Made by a program: the position numbers and the translations under genes | Part shown: positions 39,506-48,622 of the stretch, one piece after another | Numbering within the stretch: position 1 is the first letter of the stretch | How the letters are laid out: each line of letters starts with the position of its first letter | The notes under the pieces: generated by a model | What the model saw: only the letters and a program-made list of their open reading frames with translations | What the model was told of the DNA's origin: nothing | The model's database searches: none | NCBI RefSeq assembly: GCF_001485435.1 | Contig: NZ_BCMS01000001.1 | Coordinates: 1,559,501 to 1,623,500, forward strand | Length of the DNA stretch: 64,000 nucleotides | Reading direction: 5' to 3' | Source of the DNA: Deinococcus grandis | Lineage (GTDB): Bacteria; Deinococcota; Deinococci; Deinococcales; Deinococcaceae

Positions 39506-40078
39506 TCACACCGTGACGAGGCCGAGGGCGATGCCGCGCGCGACGGCCCCGGCGCGGCTCTGGACGCCCAGTTTGGAGTACAGCGCCTGCACATGGAATT
39601 TCACGGTGCTCTCGCTGACGCCCAGGTCCCGCGCGGCGCGTTTGTTGCTGAGGCCCTCGGCGAGCAGCGCCAGCACGTCGCGTTCGCGGGGGGTGAGGGT
39701 CACCTCGCCCGAGGGGAGCGGCTCCTCGTCCGGTGGGGTCAGCCAAGCGGGCGGCAGCGTCACCAGTCCCGCCGCTGCGCCGTGCACCGCCGCGATCAGT
39801 TCGGCGGGCGTGGCGTCTGCAGGCAGGGACGCCCAGCCGTGCGGGCAGAGGTCGGGCAGGACCTCCACCCACGCGCGGGAGCCCAGCGACACGACTGCCG
39901 CGCCGTCCAGGGGTGAGGGGTCGTCCAGCCACGCGTCGTCCACGATCAGCACATCCGGCTCGTGGCCGTCCTGCGCGGTCAGGAACCCCGCGCCGCGCAG
40001 GATCGCCGCCACGCCCGCCGCGAGGACCGCCGAACCCAGCGTGACGAGCACGGTGGGCCGGGCAGGTGCGGCGGTCAT
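39506..40078 (-). CDS. LuxR/NarL-type response regulator with degenerate receiver
   Basis: 190 residues. The N-terminal receiver-like half keeps a possible Asp (DVLIVDDAWLDDPSP) but lacks the usual conserved Thr/Lys pattern, so phosphorylation is doubtful. The C-terminal LuxR helix-turn-helix is complete: TLTPRERDVLALLAEGLSNKRAARDLGVSESTVKFHVQALYSKLGVQSRAGAV. ATG 40078 follows a TACGAT box by five bases; an in-frame GTG at 40114 would add 12 residues. The gene has no histidine kinase next to it and lies downstream of the protease gene. Confidence 0.88.
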   Translation of the reverse strand: MTAAPARPTVLVTLGSAVLAAGVAAILRGAGFLTAQDGHEPDVLIVDDAWLDDPSPLDGAAVVSLGSRAWVEVLPDLCPHGWASLPADATPAELIAAVHGAAAGLVTLPPAWLTPPDEEPLPSGEVTLTPRERDVLALLAEGLSNKRAARDLGVSESTVKFHVQALYSKLGVQSRAGAVARGIALGLVTV

Positions 40079-40083
40079 GCCTG

Positions 40084-40089
40084 ATCGTA
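40084..40089 (-). promoter_or_regulatory. Leaderless -10 box of the LuxR-type regulator
   Basis: TACGAT on the minus strand, five bases before ATG 40078. Confidence 0.5.
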
Positions 40090-40116
40090 CCGGGACGGGC
40101 GCGCGGGTCGTCACGG

Positions 40117-41214
40117 TCAGCGTTCACCCACCGTGACGCTCATGTCCTGCTCCTCGCCGCCACGCAGGACGCGCAGGGTCACCGTCTCGCCCGCGCGGGA
40201 ACGGATGCGCGACAGGAGTTCCGCCGGGTGCGTGAAGCCCTCGCCGTCCAGCGCCAGCAGCACGTCCCCCACCCGGAAGCCCGCCGCCTGACCGGGACTG
40301 CCCGCCTCGACCTGCACGACCGTCAGGCCCACCCGTCCGCCCGCGAAGCGCTCGCGGAAGCGGCGGAGTTTCTCCAGCCGGGCCTCGTCCATCCCGCCCC
40401 TATCCTGGCCTCCACGTTCAGGGCGACCCTCCCGCGCCCACGGACCGCGCGGGCGACCGTGCCCACCATGATCCGGCCCACGTCCGGGACCGCGACGGCC
40501 CCCCCAGGGGGCACCCTCACCCCGGAAGCGGTCCCCCCACGGGCCGCCACCGAACGGCCCACGTGCGAACGGTCCGCCGGGGAAGGCGTCCTCATCCACC
40601 TCGTCCGGCGTCGCGGCGGCCGGGAAGAGCACGGGCTGCGTCGCCAGGCCCAGGTACCCGCGCGGCACGCGGCCCTCGCGGGACAGCAGGTCCGCCACCC
40701 GCGCCGCCCGTGCGGCCGGAACGGCCAGCAGCTGCCCGCGCCGCACGCCCGCGTTCAGCACGCCCACGAGTTCCCCCTGCGCGTTCACGAGCGCGCCGCC
40801 ACTCACGCCGGGGAACGGCTGGGCCCCCGCGTGCAGCCAGCCGTCCCGCGCCCGGCCCGGATTCAGGCCCAGGCTGGCCTGCACGCCCCCGGGCGGTCGG
40901 CCCACCGCGAGCAGCAGCTCACCGGCGCGGCCCGCCTCTCCGGTCGTCAGCGGCGGGACGTTCAGGCCGTCCACGCGCAGCAGCGCCAGATCGCTGCCCG
41001 GATCGCGGCCCACGACCACGCCCGTCAGGGTCTGCCTGTCCGGGGTGACCACCGGCACCTCGTCGGCGTGGAGCAGGTGCGCGGGCGTCAGGACCAGCCC
41101 GTCGCCCACCACCGTGCCGCTCACCGGGCGCGCCGCGCGCACCGTCACCACACTTCGCGCGGCCAGCTCGACCGCGTCCGCCATTGCCGTTGAAAGATCA
41201 GAAAGATTCGTCAT
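40117..41214 (-). CDS. HtrA-like trypsin/PDZ protease without signal peptide
   Basis: 365 residues. Trypsin-like half with the triad His in LVLTPAHLLHADE, Asp in DPGSDLALLRVDG, and Ser in FPGVSGGALVN. A Gly/Pro/Arg-rich linker (about 220-280, repeats such as GPFGGG, GPGRGP) joins it to a C-terminal PDZ domain (GLTVVQVEAGSPGQAAGFRVGDVLLALDGEGFTHPAEL). HtrA proteins are usually exported, but no signal peptide or membrane anchor is visible, so it is probably cytoplasmic. ATG 41214 gives this form; no ribosome binding site was seen. Confidence 0.85.
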   Translation of the reverse strand: MTNLSDLSTAMADAVELAARSVVTVRAARPVSGTVVGDGLVLTPAHLLHADEVPVVTPDRQTLTGVVVGRDPGSDLALLRVDGLNVPPLTTGEAGRAGELLLAVGRPPGGVQASLGLNPGRARDGWLHAGAQPFPGVSGGALVNAQGELVGVLNAGVRRGQLLAVPAARAARVADLLSREGRVPRGYLGLATQPVLFPAAATPDEVDEDAFPGGPFARGPFGGGPWGDRFRGEGAPWGGRRGPGRGPDHGGHGRPRGPWAREGRPERGGQDRGGMDEARLEKLRRFRERFAGGRVGLTVVQVEAGSPGQAAGFRVGDVLLALDGEGFTHPAELLSRIRSRAGETVTLRVLRGGEEQDMSVTVGER

Positions 41215-41297
41215 GCCGTCATGCTGCGCCCCACGCCGCGAAAACACGCCCCCCAGCCGCCCAAGCCCGCGCCCCCACCGAACGGCCAGGGTCGCCG

Positions 41298-41303
41298 TAT
41301 CCT
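41298..41303 (+). promoter_or_regulatory. Leaderless -10 box of the ACT-domain gene
   Basis: TATCCT, six bases before ATG 41310. Confidence 0.55.
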
Positions 41304-41309
41304 GCCCGC

Positions 41310-41690
41310 ATGTCCCTCACGCTGACCGTCCTGCCCGGCGAGTACGCCGTCGCCCAGCTCCCCGCCGGAAGTGCCGTGCCGGACTGGGCGACGCGCGGCG
41401 ACCTGTGGTGCGTCCTGAACGCCCCGGACGAACTGAGCGTCGTCTGCCCCGCCGATGGGGTCCCGGACGGCGTGCGCGTCCAGCGTGGCTGGCAGGCGCT
41501 GATGCTCACCGGGCCGTTCGAGTTCACCCTGACCGGCATCCTCGCCAGCGTCCTGAACCCTCTGCGGGACGCTGGCGTGGGCATCTTCGCGCTGTCCACC
41601 TACAACACCGACTACGTCCTCGTCGCCGCCAGCGACCTCGACCGCAGCGTCGCGGCGCTGCGGGAGGCCGGGCACACCGTTCAGGAGTGA
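41310..41690 (+). CDS. ACT domain-containing protein (CASTOR/ACT_7 type)
   Basis: 126-residue protein of the double-ACT ACT_7 family, similar in arrangement to eukaryotic CASTOR amino-acid sensors: LTVLPGEYAVAQLPAGSAVPDW, ELSVVCPADGVPDGVRVQRGWQALMLTGPFEFTLTGILASVLNPLRDAGVGIFALSTYNTDYVLV. Probably binds a small ligand, perhaps an amino acid; no catalytic residues expected. Its 3-prime end overlaps the convergent GNAT gene by ten bases. Confidence 0.88.
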   Translation: MSLTLTVLPGEYAVAQLPAGSAVPDWATRGDLWCVLNAPDELSVVCPADGVPDGVRVQRGWQALMLTGPFEFTLTGILASVLNPLRDAGVGIFALSTYNTDYVLVAASDLDRSVAALREAGHTVQE

Positions 41691-42187
41691 GGCGAGTCTG
41701 AACCGAGCTCCCGTTCGTAGCGGATGACCGGCACCACCTCGCCCATGTAGGCCTCCGGGTCGGCGTACCCGGCCTCCACGAACCCCAGGCGGCGCATCAG
41801 CGCGTGCGACCGCACGTTCGGGGCGTGCACAAGCGCCGACAACCGTGTCAGGCCCAGTCCCGCCGCGTGCGCGATCAGCGCCTCACCCGCCCGGCGCGCT
41901 GCACCCTGGCCCCACAGCGCCCGCTCCCCGATGACAATCCCGAACTCCGCCGACGTGCCGTCCAGGCCCGCCAGATCCACGAACCCCACCAGCCGCCCGT
42001 CCAGCTCGGCGCCCAGCCGCAGGAACGCCGGGTCGCCGCCCGCGATGATCGCCGCCCAGTGCCGCCGCACCACGCGCGGCGCGAGGCCCGGCGTCCAGTC
42101 CGCCGCGCGGCAGAACACCGGATCCGCCGCCCAGCGCACCGCCGCCTCCTCATCCCCGGGGCGCAGGGGCCGCAGCGTGACGGTCAC
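41681..42187 (-). CDS. GNAT family N-acetyltransferase (RimJ/RimL-like)
   Basis: 168-residue acetyltransferase: LRPLRPGDEEAAVRW start typical for RimJ/L, then FVDLAGLDGTSAEFGIVIGERALWGQGAARRAGEALIAHAAGLGLTRLSALVHAPNVRSHALMRRLGFVEAGY, containing the acetyl-CoA loop (QGAARRAG) and the N-x-x-S-x-x-L-x-x-x-G-F motif. It acetylates an amine, perhaps a protein N-terminus or small molecule. GTG 42187 overlaps the upstream nitronate monooxygenase stop by four bases (GTGA). Confidence 0.9.
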   Translation of the reverse strand: MTVTLRPLRPGDEEAAVRWAADPVFCRAADWTPGLAPRVVRRHWAAIIAGGDPAFLRLGAELDGRLVGFVDLAGLDGTSAEFGIVIGERALWGQGAARRAGEALIAHAAGLGLTRLSALVHAPNVRSHALMRRLGFVEAGYADPEAYMGEVVPVIRYERELGSDSPHS

Positions 42188-43206
42188 GGCGTCAGGCCTG
42201 CGACGATCTGCGCCGCCCCGGTCGCCTGCGCCTGCCGGTAACCGGTGCCGGCCCACAGGCTCAGGACGTCCGCCTGCCTCCCCTGCGCGCCCGCCGTGCG
42301 CAGGGGGCGGGTCAGGGCATTCTGGTGCGGGAAGGGGAGGGGGTAGGTCACGGCGTCGGTGAGGGTGGTGCGTAATCCCCGCGCGGTGCGTCCCGAGTAC
42401 GCCCGGGTCAGGACCGTGTCGCGCGTCCCCGCCTGGACCGCCTGCCGGTACGGCGCGGAGGTGCCTGCCTCGGTTGCCAGAAGGAACGCCGTGCCGCACT
42501 GCGCCAGCGTCGCCCCGGCCGCCAGCGCCGCGCGGACGTGCCCGGCGGTCATCAGGCCGCCCGCCGCGAGGACCGGAAGGGGCGTGGCCCGCGTGACCTC
42601 CTGCACGAGGGTCAGGGTGCCTGCCAGCGCGTCCTCCTGCCAGCCGCCCCGGTGTCCGCCCGCCGCGCCGCCCTGCACGGTGATCGCGTCCACGCCGCTC
42701 TCGTGCAGGGCCAGGGCCTCGCTGAGGCTGGTGGCCGTGCCGACCGTCAGGATGCCCCGTGAGCGCAGCGACGCCAGGGCGTCCGGTGGGATGGGGCCGA
42801 ACGCGACGCTGAACACCGCCGGGCGTTCCTCCAGCACCACGTTCAGCTGCGCGGTGAAGTCCTCCTGCACGCGCTCCGGCAGGGTGGGCGGCGGGAGGTT
42901 CAGCGCGTCGTGGAAGGGCCTGAGTTCTGCCGTGGCGACGGCCACCGCGTCGGGCGTGACCTCGGGCATCGGCTGAGGAGCGAACAGGTTCACGAGCAGT
43001 GGCCCGTCCGTCAGGGCGCGCACCTCGCGGATCGCGTCTCGCAGCGCCTGCGGGGTCAGGTACGCGCCGCCCAGGCTGCCCAGCCCACCCGCGCGGGTCA
43101 CGGCGGCCGCCAGCGCGGGGGTGCCGACGCCGCCCGCCATGGGGGCCAGCGCCACGGGCGTGCGCAGCTGCGCGAGCAATTCCGGCCAGGATCGCGGTCG
43201 GGTCAT
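42184..43206 (-). CDS. Nitronate monooxygenase (2-nitropropane dioxygenase family)
   Basis: FMN-dependent TIM-barrel enzyme that oxidises alkyl nitronates such as propionate-3-nitronate. The 340-residue product has PVALAPMAGGVGTPALAAAVTRAGGLGSLG, GILTVGTATSLSEALALHESGVDAITVQGGAAGGHRG with the catalytic region, LAAGGLMTAGHVRAALAAGATLAQCGTAFL and ARGLRTT. Leaderless start at ATG 43206. Divergent from the deacetylase gene with overlapping -10 boxes, and coupled to the GNAT gene. Could also be an enoyl-ACP reductase II relative; the segment pattern favours nitronate monooxygenase. Confidence 0.9.
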   Translation of the reverse strand: MTRPRSWPELLAQLRTPVALAPMAGGVGTPALAAAVTRAGGLGSLGGAYLTPQALRDAIREVRALTDGPLLVNLFAPQPMPEVTPDAVAVATAELRPFHDALNLPPPTLPERVQEDFTAQLNVVLEERPAVFSVAFGPIPPDALASLRSRGILTVGTATSLSEALALHESGVDAITVQGGAAGGHRGGWQEDALAGTLTLVQEVTRATPLPVLAAGGLMTAGHVRAALAAGATLAQCGTAFLLATEAGTSAPYRQAVQAGTRDTVLTRAYSGRTARGLRTTLTDAVTYPLPFPHQNALTRPLRTAGAQGRQADVLSLWAGTGYRQAQATGAAQIVAGLTP

Positions 43207-43213
43207 GCCGCCC

Positions 43214-43223
43214 AGCGTACGCT
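43214..43223. promoter_or_regulatory. Overlapping divergent -10 boxes, AGCGTACGCT
   Basis: The perfect 10-base palindrome gives TACGCT on both strands, sharing the central TA. The plus-strand box is six bases from GTG 43230, the minus-strand box seven from ATG 43206. Polymerase cannot occupy both at once. Confidence 0.65.
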
Positions 43224-43229
43224 GCGGAC

Positions 43230-44180
43230 GTGACGTTCCCGCACCCGTTCCGCGCGTTCACGGCGTTCCGCCGCGCGGCGTACCAGTCGCAGGCTGCGCC
43301 CAGACGGCAGTTCATGCCGCGCGAGTGGATTCAGGCCCTGCTGGACGGCGCGCAGGCGCGGCTGCCGCTGCTGGACGCCCCCAGCCTCGACTGGTCCCTG
43401 GCGGAGGCGGTGCATGATCCCGCGTTCCTGGCCCGCTGGCGCGAGGGGCAGGTCACCCGCGCCGAGGAACGCGCGCTGGGGTTCCCGTGGAGCCCGGCGG
43501 TGGTCGAGCGGGGCCTGGGCAGTAGCGGCGCGACCCTGGCCGCCACCCGCGACGCCCTGACGCTGGGCCTGGGCGTGAACCTGGGCGGCGGCACGCACCA
43601 CGCGTACGCCGATCACGCCGAGGGCTTCTCGTTCCTGAACGACGTGGCGATCAGCGCCCGCTGGCTGCTGGATTCCGGGAAGGCGCGGCGCATCCTGATT
43701 CTCGACCTGGACGTGCACCAGGGGAACGGCACCGCCGCGATCTTCGCGCAGGAACCGCGCGTGCTGACCGTCAGCCTGCACGCCGAACGCAACTACCCCT
43801 TCCGCAAGGAGACCAGTGACCTGGACGTGCCGCTGCCCGACGGGACGGGCGACGCCGCGTACCTGCACGCGCTGGACTCGCAGGTCACGCCGCTCGTGAC
43901 GGCGTTCCAGCCGGACTTCGCGTTCTACCTCGCGGGCGCGGACGTCCTGGCCGGGGATCAGCTGGGACGGCTGGCGCTGACGCTGGACGGCGTGCAGGCC
44001 CGTGACCGCCGCGTGTTCCGCTGGGCCGCCCGCACCCGCACGCCCCTCGTGACCGTCATGGCCGGCGGATACCACCGCGACCCCACGCAGCTGATCGCCG
44101 CGCGGCTGGGCACGCTGGACGCCGCGCTGGAGGCGTTTGCGCCGCACGCGGCACGCGGGGCGGGACGTGCCGTATCATGA
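43230..44180 (+). CDS. Histone deacetylase family (class IV-like) protein
   Basis: 316-residue zinc-dependent deacetylase fold: GGGTHHAYADHAEGFSFLNDVAISARWLL (active-site HH and Asp/His), ILDLDVHQGNGTAAIF (Asp-Val-His zinc ligands), VSLHAERNYPF, YLAGADVLAGDQLG (second zinc Asp) and VTVMAGGYH with the catalytic Tyr region. Bacterial members act on acetyl-polyamines, acetoin-related or acetyl-lysine substrates. Leaderless GTG 43230 six bases past the shared palindromic box. Its stop codon TGA is followed at once by the prfC leader. Confidence 0.92.
   Translation: MTFPHPFRAFTAFRRAAYQSQAAPRRQFMPREWIQALLDGAQARLPLLDAPSLDWSLAEAVHDPAFLARWREGQVTRAEERALGFPWSPAVVERGLGSSGATLAATRDALTLGLGVNLGGGTHHAYADHAEGFSFLNDVAISARWLLDSGKARRILILDLDVHQGNGTAAIFAQEPRVLTVSLHAERNYPFRKETSDLDVPLPDGTGDAAYLHALDSQVTPLVTAFQPDFAFYLAGADVLAGDQLGRLALTLDGVQARDRRVFRWAARTRTPLVTVMAGGYHRDPTQLIAARLGTLDAALEAFAPHAARGAGRAVS
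44173..44178 (+). promoter_or_regulatory. -10 box of the prfC leader
   Basis: TATCAT lies inside the last codons of the deacetylase gene, six bases before ATG 44185 of an 8-residue ORF; prfC follows. Confidence 0.5.
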
Positions 44181-44184
44181 GCGC

Positions 44185-44211
44185 ATGACGGTTCTCCTCA
44201 CGCCCCCCTAG
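44185..44211 (+). CDS. Putative 8-residue leader peptide of prfC
   Basis: ATG 44185, six bases after TATCAT, opens an ORF reading MTVLLTPP and ending in TAG (44209-44211). It ends 77 bases before the release factor 3 gene. Di-proline followed by a stop is a slow-termination context, and amber stops are uncommon among genes here (most end in TGA or TAA). The placement before a release-factor gene suggests control by termination efficiency; that is inference. Confidence 0.4.
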   Translation: MTVLLTPP

Positions 44212-44252
44212 CGCGAGTCGAGACCCGCGTTGATTCCCACCTTCACGCATGT

Positions 44253-44276
44253 CCGGGCCGCGACCGTTCCAGGCCC
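44253..44276 (+). promoter_or_regulatory. Hairpin just upstream of the prfC ribosome binding site
   Basis: Six-base stem CGGGCC / GGCCCG with a 12-base loop, followed one base later by the AGGAG of prfC. It could expose or hide that site depending on translation of the leader ORF. Confidence 0.35.
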
Positions 44277-44288
44277 GCAGGAGTTCCC

Positions 44289-45887
<1,599 letters not shown>

Positions 45888-45984
45888 GCGGCGCCGAGAT
45901 ATGGGGGGAGAGGTCGCGTGGCCTCTCCCTTCTTCATGCAACCTTGAGACAATCCGGTCAGGTGGCCCGTGCGATGCTGCGCGG

Positions 45985-46554
45985 GTGCATCTCGCCCGCC
46001 TGCTGGTCCTCGCCTGCGCCCTGAGCCTCCCCGCGCAGGCCGCCGCACCTGCCCCCACGCCGCCCGGGTACGTGCTGAGCGGCATGCCGCTGATCCGGCA
46101 GTCGTACAACGCGTGCGGCCCGGCCAGCATCACGCAGGTGCTGGGGTACTTCGGGCTGCGGGTGGACATGACCGAGGTGAGTCGCCTGACCCGCCCCACC
46201 GAGCGGTCGTACATGACCGCGCAGGCCATCGTGGACTTCGCGCCGCGCGTGGGGATGCAGGCGCGACTGTTCACCGGCGGCAGCGTGAACACCGCCCGCG
46301 CCGCCATCCGCAGCGGACTGCCCGTGATCGCCCTCCAAAGCCACATCACGGCGCAGGGGCAGGTCATCCCGCACTGGCGCGTGCTGATGGGCTACAACGA
46401 CCAGACCCGGCAGGTGTTCATCATGGACCCCCTGCTGGGCTACGTTGCGATGGGCTACGACGACATGAACCGTGTGTGGGCCGACCAGCACGGGCAGTTC
46501 GCGGTGCTGTACCCACCGAACATGGCCGCGAAGGTCAGAAGCGTCATCGGCTGA
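45985..46554 (+). CDS. Secreted C39-like cysteine protease
   Basis: 189-residue product from GTG 45985 with a signal peptide (LARLLVLACALSLPAQAAA). The papain-like C39-type domain shows the catalytic Cys in SYNACGPASITQVLGYFG and the His in VIPHWRVLMGYN, with Asp in FIMDPLLGY following. Compare PF13529 (peptidase C39-like 2), often fused to or adjacent to peptide exporters; here it stands alone and lacks TPR repeats. Likely acts outside the membrane. A GATGCT box lies seven bases from the GTG, one base off TANNNT. Confidence 0.85.
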   Translation: MHLARLLVLACALSLPAQAAAPAPTPPGYVLSGMPLIRQSYNACGPASITQVLGYFGLRVDMTEVSRLTRPTERSYMTAQAIVDFAPRVGMQARLFTGGSVNTARAAIRSGLPVIALQSHITAQGQVIPHWRVLMGYNDQTRQVFIMDPLLGYVAMGYDDMNRVWADQHGQFAVLYPPNMAAKVRSVIG

Positions 46555-46557
46555 CCC

Positions 46558-47001
46558 TCACCGTCCGTCGTGCCTGGGGCTGAACAGGGCCGCGCGGAAC
46601 TCCTGCGCCGCCGGGAGACCGTCCAGGGCCGCCTCCACCTCCCGTTCCTGCGCCGCAGTCAGGGCAGGCGTGCGGGCATACACGTCCAGTCCGGCGGGCG
46701 TGAACGGCGTCCGTTCGAACACCGTGACCGCCCAGCCGTCCCCGGCCGCCAGCACCTGCCAGCGGCTGACCGTGAGCCGCGTCAGGAGGCTCACGCCGCG
46801 CCACGCCCAGCCCCCGGTGGGTTGCGGGCTGTCCAGGCCGATGATCAGCCCGGGTCGCCCCCGGCGGGTGAAGCGCACGGTGTCCACCACCCGCCCGTCC
46901 GGCAGCGGCGCGTACGTCACGCTGGGGTTGTCCCGCGTGCGCCACAGCGGCAGGCTGGTCCGCACCACGAACCACGCCCCGGTCAGGACCGCCTCCGTCA
47001 C
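46558..47001 (-). CDS. Conserved protein of unknown function, lipocalin-like texture
   Basis: 147-residue protein rich in short beta-strands (SVTYAPLPDGRVVDTVRFTRRGR, GGWAWRGVSLLTRLTVSRWQVLAAGDGWAVTVFERTPF), as in lipocalin-like barrels, ending in an alpha-helical tail. No motif or signal peptide. GTG 47001 overlaps the AAA-type kinase stop by four bases (GTGA). The barrel assignment is inference. Confidence 0.6.
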   Translation of the reverse strand: MTEAVLTGAWFVVRTSLPLWRTRDNPSVTYAPLPDGRVVDTVRFTRRGRPGLIIGLDSPQPTGGWAWRGVSLLTRLTVSRWQVLAAGDGWAVTVFERTPFTPAGLDVYARTPALTAAQEREVEAALDGLPAAQEFRAALFSPRHDGR

Positions 47002-47552
47002 GCGGGCCACTCCAGGCGCAGCAGGGTGTCCACGGTGGCCTCCAGCGTCAGGGCGCTGCTGTCCACGACCGCCCACCCGGCCTCCCGGTAGATCCCGGGG
47101 GGCATCTGCGGGTACAGCCCGTCGATCAGCGGCGCGAGGACCGACGTGTCGAACGTCTTGTTCGTGCGGGTGCGGTTGCGTTCGTGCGCGACCTCCAGCG
47201 TCGTGAACAGCCGCACCGGGCGCACGTCCAGCCCCTCCCAGTGCCGGGCCATGAACGCCAGATCGGCGGGCCACAGCACGTCGTCGATCACCACCGCAAA
47301 GCCCGATTCTGCGTACAGGCGGGCCGTCTGCGCCGCCGCCGTGCGGGCCAGCGCGAACTGCCGCACGGCCTCCGGCGGGTGATCCAGCGCCGGGTGCGCG
47401 ATGCCCGACACGACCATCTCGCGCAGGTCGTCGATGGGCAGGTGCAACCCGAACGGGAAGCGGCCCAGCAGCGAGCGCGACACGCTGGACTTGCCCGCGC
47501 CGGGACTGCCGCTCAGCACCCAGATCACACCCTGTTCGCCTGAATCCCTCAT
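46998..47552 (-). CDS. AAA-type P-loop kinase-like protein
   Basis: 184 residues with the P-loop GSPGAGKSSVSR (about 15-26), LPIDDLREM, and VVIDDVLWPADL, in the layout of small nucleotide/sugar kinases or chloramphenicol-phosphotransferase-like AAA_33 proteins. Possibly phosphorylates a small molecule. ATG 47552 follows a TAGGCT box by seven bases and is the first gene of the two-gene unit. Confidence 0.83.
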   Translation of the reverse strand: MRDSGEQGVIWVLSGSPGAGKSSVSRSLLGRFPFGLHLPIDDLREMVVSGIAHPALDHPPEAVRQFALARTAAAQTARLYAESGFAVVIDDVLWPADLAFMARHWEGLDVRPVRLFTTLEVAHERNRTRTNKTFDTSVLAPLIDGLYPQMPPGIYREAGWAVVDSSALTLEATVDTLLRLEWPA

Positions 47553-47559
47553 GTCACGC

Positions 47560-47565
47560 AGCCTA
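47560..47565 (-). promoter_or_regulatory. Leaderless -10 box of the AAA-type kinase gene
   Basis: TAGGCT on the minus strand, seven bases before ATG 47552. Confidence 0.5.
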
Positions 47566-47591
47566 CCGTGTGCCCAATGCGGGCCGCGTTA

Positions 47592-47724
47592 TACGGACTC
47601 CGATTGAATGGGTTGCAAAACCCGTTCAATCCGAGCGGAGCGAGCAGGAGAGAAACGGGTTCCGGACGTGGAGCTGGCAATCCGGTGACGTTCCGGATTG
47701 TCAGCGAAACAAACGGAATCCGTA
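47592..47724. repeat. Palindromic repeat element, copy D (forward)
   Basis: Nearly the same as copy A: TACGGACTCCG at left, CGGAATCCGTA at right, with hairpins GATTGAATGGGTT...AACCCGTTCAATC (13 pairs) and GGCAATCCGG...CCGGATTGTC. Left flank TTA; no matching trinucleotide on the right. Its right end abuts the -10 box of the DUF1028 gene. Confidence 0.85.
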
Positions 47725-47725
47725 A

Positions 47726-47731
47726 TAACCT
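47726..47731 (+). promoter_or_regulatory. Leaderless -10 box of the DUF1028 gene
   Basis: TAACCT, six bases before ATG 47738, starting two bases after the end of repeat copy D. Confidence 0.5.
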
Positions 47732-47737
47732 GCCGCC

Positions 47738-48601
47738 ATGACCTTTTCCATCGTGGGCCGCGACGCCCGCACGGGCGACCTGGGCGTGGCGGTCGCCAGC
47801 AAGTTCCTCGCGGTGGGTGCGCTGGTGCCCTTCGTGCGCGGTGGCGTGGGGGCCGTCGCGACGCAGAGTTACGTGAACCCCACCTTCGGCCCGGAAGGCC
47901 TGCGCCTGCTGGGCAGCGGTCTGGACGCCGCCGCCGTGGGCGCGCACTTCCAGGCGACCGACCCCGGCATCGCGCAGCGGCAGTTCGGACTGGTCGGCGC
48001 GGACGGGCGCAGCGTCACCTTCACGGGGCCGGACTGCCACGCCTGGGCCGGGGGGTACGCCGCCCCCGACGTCGCCATCCAGGGGAACATCGTGGCCGGG
48101 TCGGGCGTCGTGGAGGCCATGCGCGCCGCCTGGGAGGCCGGATCGGAACTCCCGCTGCCCCGGCGCCTGTTGGCGGCCCTGAACGCCGGGGACGCGGCGG
48201 GCGGGGACCGGCGCGGGCGGCAGTCCGCGGCCCTGCTGTGCGCCGGTCCCGGGCGCGGCTACGGCGGCCTGACGGACGACTGGGTGAACCTCCGCGCGGA
48301 CGATCACGCCGACCCCTGCCGGGAACTGGCGCGCCTGCTGGACCTGCACGACCTGCTGTTCACCCGCCCCGAGAGCACCCGCCCCCTGACCGACGAGGAA
48401 CTCGCTTGGCTGCGCGCCCTGCTGATCACGCAGGGGCACGCCACCGCGCTGCCCGGCGGTCCCTGGGACGCCGACACCGAGGCCGCCGCGTGGGCGCTGT
48501 TCGGCACCGAGAACCTGGAGGAACGCTGGGTGGGTGGCGGGCAGGTCGACCCGGTCGCGCTGGCGTACCTGCGCGCCCAGTACCCCACCCCCGTACGCTA
48601 G
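47738..48601 (+). CDS. DUF1028 family protein (Ntn-hydrolase-like)
   Basis: 287-residue protein starting TFSIVGRDARTGDLGVAVASKFLAVGALVPFVRGGVGAVATQ, the DUF1028 N-terminus. Family members look like N-terminal nucleophile hydrolases and often carry a peptidoglycan-binding tail; here the C-terminus (about 225-287) is a short domain with no recognised motif. Function unknown. Leaderless start at ATG 47738. Followed 21 bases later by the Rrf2 gene, which has its own box. Confidence 0.9.
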   Translation: MTFSIVGRDARTGDLGVAVASKFLAVGALVPFVRGGVGAVATQSYVNPTFGPEGLRLLGSGLDAAAVGAHFQATDPGIAQRQFGLVGADGRSVTFTGPDCHAWAGGYAAPDVAIQGNIVAGSGVVEAMRAAWEAGSELPLPRRLLAALNAGDAAGGDRRGRQSAALLCAGPGRGYGGLTDDWVNLRADDHADPCRELARLLDLHDLLFTRPESTRPLTDEELAWLRALLITQGHATALPGGPWDADTEAAAWALFGTENLEERWVGGGQVDPVALAYLRAQYPTPVR

Positions 48602-48609
48602 CGGCGCGG

Positions 48610-48615
48610 TACACT
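48610..48615 (+). promoter_or_regulatory. Leaderless -10 box of the Rrf2-type gene
   Basis: TACACT, seven bases before ATG 48623. Confidence 0.55.
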
Positions 48616-48622
48616 GCGCCCC

